Assembly (NCBI GenBank): GCA_016927835.1
Contig: JAFGMA010000209.1
Location: 1 to 45,343 of the forward strand
DNA length: 45,343 nt
Source of the DNA: Candidatus Zhuqueibacterota bacterium
GTDB taxonomy: Bacteria; Zhuqueibacterota; Zhuqueibacteria; Thermofontimicrobiales; Sulfurfontimicrobiaceae
Direction: 5' to 3'
The notes under the pieces: model-generated
What the model saw: only the letters and a program-made list of their open reading frames with translations
Told to the model about the DNA's origin: nothing
Database searches by the model: none
Shown: piece by piece, positions 18,984 through 27,330 of the stretch
Layout of the letters: each line of letters begins with the position of its first letter
How positions within the stretch are numbered: position 1 is the first letter of the stretch
Made by a program: the position numbers and the translations under genes

Positions 18984-19799
18984 ATGAAAAATCCGATAAT
19001 TCAAGCAGCTCTGACGATTATGATCGCATTTAGCTTTGCTCAGAATGGCGGATGCCAGATCGTGAATGGCAGCTTTGAAACCGCAGACGGACAGCCTTCG
19101 CTAACGGGATGGGTAAATTCTGGCGGGCAATCATTTGCCGAAGCTCCGCCTGGAGGCGGCAACTGGTCCATTGAGATCAGCGGAGGTTGCGTTTGGAGCC
19201 ATTGCTGCCAATTGATCCCGTCTATTCAGGATAAGGAGATCTGGGAATTGAAAGGCTGGGCAAAACGTGCGAATCGTATCAGCGGCGGACACATCGGATG
19301 GTACAGCACTTCGGGCGACACGCCCTTGCGGGATGTTTTTATCGGTGATACTGTCTGGACTCATATTTCCGTGCAGGATACATTTTCCCTTTCTGAAAAA
19401 GATACGATTGGTGTGATGCTGATGGGAGGCGGCGGGATTGTCGGTTGGGGCGGCATTTATTGTGATATGATTGAAATCGAAAAAAAAGGAATTATGTCTT
19501 CAACGGATCAAACTGAGCGAAGTCCCCTTCATTCTTGCCTGCTTCAGAATTACCCCAATCCGTTTAATGCATCTACCATGATCCGTTTTTTTGTTCCGGA
19601 GCATCTCGAAGCGGATGCTGTTTCATTGAAAATTTTCAATTTGAGAGGGCAGCATATTCGCACGCTTGTGGATCAGCCGCTACAAGCAGGCTTTCATCAG
19701 ATTCCCTTCAGCGCTCCAGATTTGGCTTCCGGCATGTATTTCTCACTTTTGCAAATTGGCACAATGCGCCTGACAGGCAAAATGATTTCGACGCACTAA
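18984..19799 (+). CDS. Secreted carbohydrate-binding-like protein with sorting domain
   Basis: The 271-residue protein has a signal peptide (about 1-25), then a beta-sandwich-like region (about 26-160). That region starts I-V-N-G-S-F-E-T-A-D-G, and N-G-S-F-E is the usual opening of CBM4/9-type and related galactose-binding-like domains. Three cysteines cluster in G-G-C-V-W-S-H-C-C. From about 188 the sorting/FlgD-like domain follows (Q-N-Y-P-N-P-F-N-A). The start codon lies three bases after the stop of the third DUF3160 gene, which implies translational coupling. The ligand is not predictable. It is the smallest of the five sorting-domain proteins in this block. Confidence 0.7.
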   Translation: MKNPIIQAALTIMIAFSFAQNGGCQIVNGSFETADGQPSLTGWVNSGGQSFAEAPPGGGNWSIEISGGCVWSHCCQLIPSIQDKEIWELKGWAKRANRISGGHIGWYSTSGDTPLRDVFIGDTVWTHISVQDTFSLSEKDTIGVMLMGGGGIVGWGGIYCDMIEIEKKGIMSSTDQTERSPLHSCLLQNYPNPFNASTMIRFFVPEHLEADAVSLKIFNLRGQHIRTLVDQPLQAGFHQIPFSAPDLASGMYFSLLQIGTMRLTGKMISTH

Positions 19800-19827
19800 C
19801 GGACGTGAAAAAAATGCGGAGGATCAG

Positions 19828-22800
19828 ATGAATTCACTTTTCCGGTTTACCTTGATTTATATTGTATTTGCCAGCAGTCTTTTCTCTCAATCGGATAGCC
19901 TTTTTGTCAAATTCATTTTGGCTCGATTCGACTATCAGACGATGGAATCGAAAAATTTATATCTCTATCACCAACCGCTCAATCCCGGTCGACCTCAATC
20001 GGATGAAGAGCTATATGGCGAGCTATACGTTAAAATTGAACCAGCCGGTGATTTCGGAAGCACACTCATGCGCTCAAAAGCCACCGGCGACACCGTCTAC
20101 AACGCCACCACGATTTGGGATGGCAAAGGCGAGCACATCTTTCCTCCGCCGGAGTACGAAATAGATGCGTCGCCTGGCTCCGATTCACTGGTGCATCCCA
20201 TGCGACTGGATGTGGTGGATGATTTTTTCGATTCCGATGACAGCGCCAAAGTGGGAATTATATTTGAAGCGGCAAAAAAGTATGCCCCGCTTTCCGAATT
20301 CGGAAACCAACGATTTTGTGCGCTACTCTACAAGCATTATTTTTCCGTAGGCGCTGCCGATCCTTCGACCGCTGAATGGATTGTGCTTTTTTACACAGTT
20401 CCCTCCTACCCGCCCGTATTCAAGCGACAATGGGTGAATATTGCCGGCAACCTGGGAAAGCCATATATCCTGACAATAGCACCACACAGCGCGGTAGCGG
20501 ATTCGCTGATAATCGGAACAACCCTGGGTGCTTTTTCAGCACGTAATTCTGGCGCAAGGTGGAAACCGGTCAAATTTGATTCTGCCTTCAAAACAACAGT
20601 GACGGTTGTTGAAAATCATCTGAATCCTTTCGTCATGAGCCCCGTGCCGGTCGATATAACATACATCGGAACAACGGATCATAGTGCTGTCCCCGAAGAG
20701 CGTGATGGTCGTATTTTCTTTCGCTTTTCAGATGCTTCGCCCTGGGAAAATTTGCATTTCGATAACGCCGCTGTAACCGCAATAGGCATCGATCCGCAAC
20801 AGCCGTTGCGAATTTATGCTGCGGTATACAATCCATTTTATTCAATCGGCGGCGTTCATCGCTATCAGCCGCAAACCGGTTGGCAGGAATTGCCGTTTTT
20901 CCCGCAGTTAACATCCGAAGACTTTCCGATTGTGCGCATCAACTGCATCACCGTTGATCCGGTCGATTCAAACCGGATTTGCCTTGGAACCGAACTCGGA
21001 CTTTACATAAGTACTGATTATGGACAAACATGGGAACACCGGCTGGGCAATTTCAATATTGTCTCGATCCAAATACCGCTCTTTCAAAGCCCCACACTCT
21101 GGGCAGCCACCTCAGGCATCACCCGTTCTGACGGAATTTATCGCAGCGAAGATGGCGGCGAAACATGGGCGGTTCAGCATTGGTGCACCCGGATTGTCGA
21201 TTTCATTTCAGGCAGCCCGATTGCTTCCGATCCTTGGAATATGTTTTACGCAGCGTACGACCAGGGCGTATTCGTCTCCGATTACACCGGGCAGTATTGG
21301 GAGGAAATCCCCGGCGATTTGCCCGATAAGAAAATCACATCTCTGGCACTCGACAGTCGCGATTTTCACGGAATTTATGTCGGAACCGAAACCGGCATTT
21401 ATAAATATCAGCATGTTTTTCCTTTTATCGACTTGCACGTTTCAAATTCCGATCTGGCTTATTCGCCGCCAATGCCCATAGAAAATGAAATAGTTGATAT
21501 CTACGCGGATATTCATAATCGGTCGCGCATTCCGGTCCACCAGGTTGAAGTCGCATTTTATGACAACGCTCATGGTATGCTGCCGGTTATTATGCCGATT
21601 GACAACGTGGTGATTCAAAGCATTCCCCCGGATACATTCATCACGGTCCATGTCAAATGGCGGGCGGAACGAGATGAAAATCGCATTTTTAGCGAGCTTG
21701 ATCCGAGGGACACAATTCTGGAAATGAACGAGACGAATAACGTGGCTTACATTGATATCCGGGTTCTGCCCGCCCCGGTCGAATATGAGTGGATAAATGT
21801 CAGCGGCAATTTGCAGGATGCGAAAATCAACGATATTTCGACGCACCCCTTCTCCCGTTACCAACTTTACGTTGCCACCGCGAGCGGCGCCTTTAGCACC
21901 GAGGATGCGCTTTCGAAAAACTGGAATCCGTTGAAGTTTTGCGATCAATCCGATATTCACGCCACTTGTATCGCCTCCGAACCGCACCCCTTTCTGGATT
22001 GGACAGTGCCAACGCTGTATGTCACCACCGAAGAATACACCGATATTCCCGAAGACCGGCTGGGTCGCGTTTTCCGGAGCGAAGACGGCGGACTCAACTG
22101 GTGGAATACCGGATTCGATGCACAAATGGCTGTAACAGCGCTGTACGTGTCGCCGATATATTCATTCCAGGCGTACGCCGGCGCATGGAGTCCGTTCTAT
22201 TATAAAAACGGATTGTTCTCATTGTGTGACTCACTATGGCAAAAAATCCCGATAAATGGTGACAGCCTGTTCTTTAAAATCAATTGCATCGAAACGGATT
22301 GGCAGACCGGGAACGTGATTTATGTGGGGACATCACGCGGACTGCTAAAAATCAATCAATCAGTTGAAGCGATATTCGAATTCGCGCTGCCGGATTTCAA
22401 CATTGTTTCAATAGTCACAGAACCGGGTTGCCCGGAGGTGCTGTATGCTGCCACCGGCGGGCGCAGCAAGTCGGATGGCGTATACATGAGCAAGGACGCA
22501 GGCGAAACCTGGGAGGTGATTCACTGGCACACGAAGATCATTGAAATGTGCCGCGGCAGTCAGTCTCTCAGTTCACTGGGGCACCTTTATCTGGCTGCCG
22601 CCGATGATGATATTTACCACTCTCATGACGGCGGATTCAATTGGCAGCCGGTAGTGGATTCGGATGGTCTGGTCAATAAAAAATTCACCAGCCTGGCAAT
22701 TGATCGGTTTGATCCACTTGCAATTTATGTCGGCACTGAAAAAGGCATTTTCATGTATGGTCCGAAAACCACGGTCGCAGATAAAAATCAAAATCCTGAT

Positions 22801-23103
22801 AGCCATGCCATGCCCGAACAATTTGCACTTTGCCAAAATTATCCCAATCCATTCAATCAACAGACGGTCATCCGGTATGAATTGCCCGGAGGTTTGGGTT
22901 CCAGGCGAATCAGTCTTAAAATATACAATCTGCTGGGACAGGTCATCCGGGTTCTGGTTGATGATATCAGCAATCCGGGATTCTATAAAATCGCCTGGGA
23001 TGGAATGGATTCCGATGGCAGCCAAGTTGAGTCAGGCATATATTTCTGTCAAATGCGCTGCGGTCAATTTGTGTCAACAAGAAAATTGGTACTGGTCCGC
23101 TGA
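19828..23103 (+). CDS. Secreted double beta-propeller protein with CARDB linker and sorting domain
   Basis: The 1091-residue protein has a signal peptide (about 1-20) and an N-terminal region of unknown fold. Two similar halves follow (about 200-530 and 652-985), each rich in BNR/sortilin-type repeats such as S-E-D-G-G-E-T-W and S-K-D-A-G-E-T-W and in Y-V-G-T-x-x-G-I. The halves match in order: W-V/I-N-x-x-G-N-L, G-A-F-S, G-R-x-F-R-S/F, I-N-C-I and Y-V-G-T. Between them (about 532-650) is a CARDB-like domain with L-E-M-N-E-T-N-N-V-A. The sorting domain starts at about 1001 (Q-N-Y-P-N-P-F-N). Such propellers usually bind polymers or proteins; sialidase activity is not supported. It starts 28 bases after the preceding gene, with GGAGGA upstream, so it probably ends the operon. 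Confidence 0.8.
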   Translation: MNSLFRFTLIYIVFASSLFSQSDSLFVKFILARFDYQTMESKNLYLYHQPLNPGRPQSDEELYGELYVKIEPAGDFGSTLMRSKATGDTVYNATTIWDGKGEHIFPPPEYEIDASPGSDSLVHPMRLDVVDDFFDSDDSAKVGIIFEAAKKYAPLSEFGNQRFCALLYKHYFSVGAADPSTAEWIVLFYTVPSYPPVFKRQWVNIAGNLGKPYILTIAPHSAVADSLIIGTTLGAFSARNSGARWKPVKFDSAFKTTVTVVENHLNPFVMSPVPVDITYIGTTDHSAVPEERDGRIFFRFSDASPWENLHFDNAAVTAIGIDPQQPLRIYAAVYNPFYSIGGVHRYQPQTGWQELPFFPQLTSEDFPIVRINCITVDPVDSNRICLGTELGLYISTDYGQTWEHRLGNFNIVSIQIPLFQSPTLWAATSGITRSDGIYRSEDGGETWAVQHWCTRIVDFISGSPIASDPWNMFYAAYDQGVFVSDYTGQYWEEIPGDLPDKKITSLALDSRDFHGIYVGTETGIYKYQHVFPFIDLHVSNSDLAYSPPMPIENEIVDIYADIHNRSRIPVHQVEVAFYDNAHGMLPVIMPIDNVVIQSIPPDTFITVHVKWRAERDENRIFSELDPRDTILEMNETNNVAYIDIRVLPAPVEYEWINVSGNLQDAKINDISTHPFSRYQLYVATASGAFSTEDALSKNWNPLKFCDQSDIHATCIASEPHPFLDWTVPTLYVTTEEYTDIPEDRLGRVFRSEDGGLNWWNTGFDAQMAVTALYVSPIYSFQAYAGAWSPFYYKNGLFSLCDSLWQKIPINGDSLFFKINCIETDWQTGNVIYVGTSRGLLKINQSVEAIFEFALPDFNIVSIVTEPGCPEVLYAATGGRSKSDGVYMSKDAGETWEVIHWHTKIIEMCRGSQSLSSLGHLYLAAADDDIYHSHDGGFNWQPVVDSDGLVNKKFTSLAIDRFDPLAIYVGTEKGIFMYGPKTTVADKNQNPDSHAMPEQFALCQNYPNPFNQQTVIRYELPGGLGSRRISLKIYNLLGQVIRVLVDDISNPGFYKIAWDGMDSDGSQVESGIYFCQMRCGQFVSTRKLVLVR

Positions 23104-24470
23104 CATGAAATTTTCCGGCTGCTGCGCTCCCGTTTGCAAAAGACCGGCAATTCCTTCAAATATCTGAATTATTTATAAAAATGCAAACCTGCCCTCGCCG
23201 GCATATAAATCTTCAGCAAGTGCACCTTCCAATTTTTGAAACGTTTGGATGCGCGGGAATGCGGCACCTTTGCGCGGAATCAAATTGAATCTTAATCCTT
23301 TCCCATTTGCCCGCATTCAATTCGACGTCTATTTATCAATATCCTTGAAACGTATTTCAAGCTCATGGCAGTTTCATCGTCAATATTGCGCTGCCTGCCA
23401 AGTAGTTGGTTAATTTTCCGCTTATCAGTGCTTTTGTTGGTATAATGCAAAAAGTGATTGCCTGACAAAAATGCGTGTATTCGATTCGAGTCACGGCAAA
23501 TTCTTCTTGCCTGAAGTTAAAATCAAAATTCAAATTATTTTATTATCTTGAAGCAACTCCTGGAATTCTCAAGGAGATGTCGGAGCCTTTTTGATGTTAG
23601 CATTGTGTATGATCAATCGGGAAAGCGTTTATGTGTCAGCCATCGAGCGACACAAGACCGAACTTATTCCGCGGGATTTGTTTTTGATTTAAAAGAATCA
23701 CGATATGCACTGACGTTGCTTTACAAAAACATAAAGAGCACGATCGGAGAAAAAGAATATTTTAAACCAGGGGGATTGAGGTGACTGGAGAGGATCATGC
23801 TGGAAAGCAGACAGCCGATCATTCGGCAATAAGTCGAATTAAGCAACTCAATTTAAAATTTAAATGTAGGTATGAACAAATAAATGATAAAATTAGGCGA
23901 TGGATGCGGCTGATTATGTTCTCACACCCCCCTTTTGAACAGGACAACAGTGCTACAGTCCTTTCTGAATCCCCTTTGAATTTGCCATTACCCTTTTTCC
24001 ACTCAACCTGTCTCTTTTCAATAAACACAGGTGGATATCATTCGGTGACAGAATTTTTAAACTATCATTGCAAGCTGAGAGCTCTCGACCGGGATTCAGG
24101 CAAGGAGCGTCAAGAGAGCAAACAACGGATGCCCGATAAGGTCACTGCAAATGCTATCCCGAATTTCTCATCAGTTTTATTCAAGCTTCGGGAACGCTTT
24201 TCATCTGATAAATGATAGATGTGCTCAAACATTTATTTCTGTTTGCACAGGTTCGATGAATGACTTCAAACGAGCTTGCATGGCGCCCAAACGTATAGAT
24301 AGCTAGAGCTAAAAACGAACGCCCAGGAAATATGAGCAGATTTCTCGTCCAGAATTCCTTATACTTTTCATCCTGATCGATTAATAAGAAAAGGAAAGAG
24401 CATAATAAAAAGCACTTTTGCGACTTCTAAAAAAAGAGCGACTGATTCTATGCCTTATTCCTGATTCGTA
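23104..24470. other. Long intergenic region with no confident gene
   Basis: About 1.37 kb separates the surface-protein block from the kinase genes. Two frames could be argued for: 23548-23784 (TTG start, 78 residues, contains F-D-V-S-I-V-Y-D-Q-S-G-K-R-L) and 23781-24215 (GTG start, 144 residues). Neither has a ribosome site or a recognisable family, and they touch end to start only because of the chosen rare start codons. They may be decayed remains of genes. No strong terminator or repeat array was seen. Confidence 0.45.
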
Positions 24471-25607
24471 ATGCATTGTATTCAAATAGTAATGGAAAAC
24501 CAAATGAGCCTGAGATACACAGAGACACTCAAGGATAAACGATTGGCAAAAAGCCCTGAAAAAGCTGAATCACATCTTGAAAAAGCACTGGATAAAGTGA
24601 ATGACGGAATTAGCATCCTGAAAAACAACAAAATTGTCTGGTTTAATCGAAAGCTTTGTGAAATTCTAGGTTATGATCAGAATGAGCTTTATGGCTCATA
24701 CATCGCCAGGATTTTTCCCGACAAAAAAAAATTCGATTTATTCGAAAAAGAGCTGTTTTTTGCCATTTCGGAAAAGGGACAGCACCAATGCGAAATTGAA
24801 TGTAAGCACAAAATGGGTGAACTGATTTATATTCATTGTTCAATATTTTCTTTAGATGGGCAGAATAACAGTGGAAGTGAAACTTTGATGATTTTGAACG
24901 AAATATCCGAGAAAAAGAAGTGGTGCGACCAAATGATGCAATCGGAGCGACTGGTTGCCACCGGGAAATTGGCTGCTAGCTTGGCGCATGAGATCAACAA
25001 TCCGCTGCAGGGGATAATGGCGAGTCTGGAAATGATTAGAAGTGAGAGCAACAATGAAGAAGTGAATAAAAGCCTGGATATTGCCGACGCCGGATTGAAG
25101 CGAATCAGCAATATTGTTAACCGGCTGCTAGATCTGCACCGACCGGAATTCAGCAGAAAACGCTGGATTGACGTTAACCAGGCAATCAGCGAAGTTCTGT
25201 TTCTAACCAACTGCCAACTCGCTCGAAATAAAATTAAAGTCAAGAAAAACCTGGCGGAATCTCTTCCCAGAATTTTTGCATCCTCACAGCAGTTTCATCA
25301 AATTCTAATCAATCTGATTTTAAATGCCCAGGATTCAATGCCCGATGGCGGCGATTTGCAATTGGTCACCTCTCAGAACGGCAGCAATATAATTGTCAAA
25401 GTCATCGATCAGGGGAAGGGCATTGATCCGCAAGATCTGCCACATATCTTCGATCCCTTCTTTAGCACAAAAAAGCAAACGGGGACCGGACTGGGGCTCT
25501 CAGTTGTATACTCAGCAGTCGAGTCGCATGCCGGAAAAGTAATCGTATCCAGTGAACCAAATATAGGTACCGAATTTAAAATCCTTTTGCCGATAAAATC
25601 TGAATAG
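24471..25607 (+). CDS. PAS-domain sensor histidine kinase, cytosolic
   Basis: The 378-residue protein has no membrane segment. A PAS domain (about 45-145: I-V-W-F-N-R-K, I-L-G-Y-D-Q-N-E-L) is followed by a HisKA domain with H173 in S-L-A-H-E-I-N-N-P-L-Q-G. A HATPase follows with N box L-I-L-N-A-Q-D-S-M, G1 D-Q-G-K-G-I, F box D-P-F-F-S-T-K and G2 G-T-G-L-G-L-S. All catalytic boxes are intact. The start is uncertain: ATGs at 24471, 24492 and 24504 all lack a good ribosome site. The response-regulator hybrid begins 71 bases downstream and is the natural phosphotransfer partner. The signal sensed is unknown; a soluble PAS kinase usually senses an internal cue such as redox state. Confidence 0.88.
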   Translation: MHCIQIVMENQMSLRYTETLKDKRLAKSPEKAESHLEKALDKVNDGISILKNNKIVWFNRKLCEILGYDQNELYGSYIARIFPDKKKFDLFEKELFFAISEKGQHQCEIECKHKMGELIYIHCSIFSLDGQNNSGSETLMILNEISEKKKWCDQMMQSERLVATGKLAASLAHEINNPLQGIMASLEMIRSESNNEEVNKSLDIADAGLKRISNIVNRLLDLHRPEFSRKRWIDVNQAISEVLFLTNCQLARNKIKVKKNLAESLPRIFASSQQFHQILINLILNAQDSMPDGGDLQLVTSQNGSNIIVKVIDQGKGIDPQDLPHIFDPFFSTKKQTGTGLGLSVVYSAVESHAGKVIVSSEPNIGTEFKILLPIKSE

Positions 25608-25678
25608 GATGAAGACTTCGAGAAGGTCGAATAGAACTAAAATCTCTATCGATTGATTTTGAAGCACAAGGGCGGATT

Positions 25679-26728
25679 ATGAAAGAAAAAATTCTAATAG
25701 TTGAAGATGATTTTATCGCACTCGAAGGATTGAAACTTGACCTTGAATCTGAGGGATATGTTACTTTTCTCGCCAATTGCGGCAAACAGGCATTGGATAT
25801 TCTAAAAAAGGTGGATATCGATCTGATCCTTTCTGATATTATCATGAATGATATCAGCGGTATCGATCTTCTCCAGCGAGTTAAAAACAAATATCCCGAC
25901 ATTGTTGTCATTTTGATCACCGGCTATGGCGCGCTTGATACCGTGATCGAAGCCTTGCGCCAGGGTGCCCACGATTACCTGCTTAAGCCATGCAGCGGAG
26001 AGGAGCTAAAAATCTGTGTGAAGCGCGGATTAGAAAAACGGCAATTGTCACAAATTATCAAAGAAAAAAGCCGTCAGGATACAATGCTCGACCTTATTGC
26101 CGGATTTGCCAAAACACTCAACGATCTGGTCGCCAGCATTTCCGGAAGTTATGAAATTTTAAGAACATATCTCAACAATAACAGCAATTCCTATGTAAAA
26201 AAAAGCGTTGAGCATACGGGCACATTTATCAAAAAATCCGCTCGAATCGTTGATGATCTCTGTGTGACAGCGAATTTATTCTCCGAAGCACCAATTTCTG
26301 CATTCAACCTGCATGAAGCATTTCGCGACATTAAAATCAGATTTGGTTATGACTTCATCGTTTTCAATATCCCGGAACGACTACCGCTCGTTAATGGCGG
26401 AAGCCGGTTAGCAGCCGCTTTCCAGAATATCATCCAAAATGGCATCGACGCTTCCCCGGGAAATCCTTATATCAAAATCACCTGCTACATTGAAGCGAAG
26501 GCGGACGCGGTTGCGCTGGTCTTTGAAGACCAGGGTTGCGGGATTAGTGAGGATAATCTTACGAAGGTTTTTTTGCCCTTTTTCACAACCAAGTCAAAAA
26601 CGAACGCGGGGCTGGGATTATGGATCGCTTACCAAACGATCGCTCATTATAAGGGCAATATCACGATTTATAGCGAAAAATTTGTGGGGACAATGGTCAA
26701 AGTAAGGTTGCCGATCTATCGAGCATAG
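25679..26728 (+). CDS. Response regulator fused to a histidine-less kinase-like module
   Basis: The 349-residue protein starts with a complete receiver domain (about 1-118): D10/D11, phospho-acceptor D53 in I-L-S-D-I-I-M, T81 and K103. A helical segment follows that aligns with HisKA, but the place of the histidine reads F-A-K-T-L-N-D-L, with K145 where A-H-E-I-N-N-P has H. The HATPase is intact by eye: I-I-Q-N-G-I-D-A-S, E-D-Q-G-C-G-I, L-P-F-F-T-T-K and A-G-L-G-L-W-I. It therefore cannot autophosphorylate in the ordinary way and has no DNA-binding output domain. It could act as a phosphate sink, an allosteric regulator of the kinase at 24471-25607, or a phosphatase. The two genes are probably cotranscribed. 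Confidence 0.85.
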   Translation: MKEKILIVEDDFIALEGLKLDLESEGYVTFLANCGKQALDILKKVDIDLILSDIIMNDISGIDLLQRVKNKYPDIVVILITGYGALDTVIEALRQGAHDYLLKPCSGEELKICVKRGLEKRQLSQIIKEKSRQDTMLDLIAGFAKTLNDLVASISGSYEILRTYLNNNSNSYVKKSVEHTGTFIKKSARIVDDLCVTANLFSEAPISAFNLHEAFRDIKIRFGYDFIVFNIPERLPLVNGGSRLAAAFQNIIQNGIDASPGNPYIKITCYIEAKADAVALVFEDQGCGISEDNLTKVFLPFFTTKSKTNAGLGLWIAYQTIAHYKGNITIYSEKFVGTMVKVRLPIYRA

Positions 26729-26766
26729 TTGGAACCTTATCAATCCAAATCCAGGGCAGGTTTGTT

Positions 26767-27165
26767 CTACATAAAATGAGAATACGCATCGTAAAACGCT
26801 TTCAAATCCGCTTCAAGGTTCTCGAATTCTGCCAGATGCTTTTTGCAGCCGCGCCTGGCGCAAACCTCCATAATTCCGCCTTCTGTAAATTTGAATGGTA
26901 CCATCGGGGCATTGCAGACATCGCAGACGCGGTTTCCGATTAATTCGGTACCGCAATTAGGGCAGAAAAATCTGGTTAGCGTTTGCTCAGGGATGGGATA
27001 TTCGCTCTCAATCACGGCACTTCCATATAAAGAGCTGAGACGCAGCCAACCGCATTTATTTTCGTAAACGATTGTTACTTTTATTGAAGGATACCCTTCA
27101 ATTTTGTGTTCGGAATCCATCATGCTCTTGCCGCAATGTGGGCATTCCAGCTTGACTTGAATCAT
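26767..27165 (-). CDS. Zinc-ribbon protein of unknown function
   Basis: The 132-residue protein has an N-terminal C-P-H-C-G-K and a later C-G-W. A central ribbon contains F-F-C-P-N-C-G-T-E-L and V-C-D-V-C-N-A-P-M, then C-A-R-R-G-C-K-K. These pairs should bind one or two zinc ions or Fe-S clusters. GGGGA lies 6 bases before the ATG. It follows the fumarate-reductase-type flavoprotein in the same direction, but a strong terminator (27217-27264) lies between them, so it may be transcribed separately or only by read-through. Its stop faces the stop of the kinase hybrid 38 bases away. A link to the redox cluster is positional only. Confidence 0.65.
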   Translation of the reverse strand: MIQVKLECPHCGKSMMDSEHKIEGYPSIKVTIVYENKCGWLRLSSLYGSAVIESEYPIPEQTLTRFFCPNCGTELIGNRVCDVCNAPMVPFKFTEGGIMEVCARRGCKKHLAEFENLEADLKAFYDAYSHFM

Positions 27166-27216
27166 GTTATTCCCCGGAAAAAGCTGTTCGCACTCGATAC
27201 GCGCTGGATAAAAAGC

Positions 27217-27264
27217 AAAAAAAACTCTGTTTCAAATTATAAACCCGGCATTCGAAACAGAGTT
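27217..27264 (-). terminator. Intrinsic terminator after the Hdr/fumarate-reductase block
   Basis: Read on the minus strand, an 11-bp perfect stem (AACTCTGTTTC at 27264-27254 with GAAACAGAGTT at 27233-27223) encloses a 20-base loop and runs into eight T residues (27224-27217). It lies about 67 bases after the flavoprotein stop at 27331. Confidence 0.8.
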
Positions 27265-27330
27265 CCTTTCACTACTTCACCTTGTGTGAATTATTATTAT
27301 GTCATTGCATTATAAATGCACTATCAGAGA

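Noticed and set aside
19828-23103. Sialidase activity for the propeller protein
   Set aside because: BNR-type repeats are present, but the arginine triad and acidic residues of a sialidase site were not recognised.
23781-24215. 144-codon open frame with GTG start
   Set aside because: Composition is uneven, there is no ribosome site or family match, and it overlaps the shorter doubtful frame only through rare start codons.
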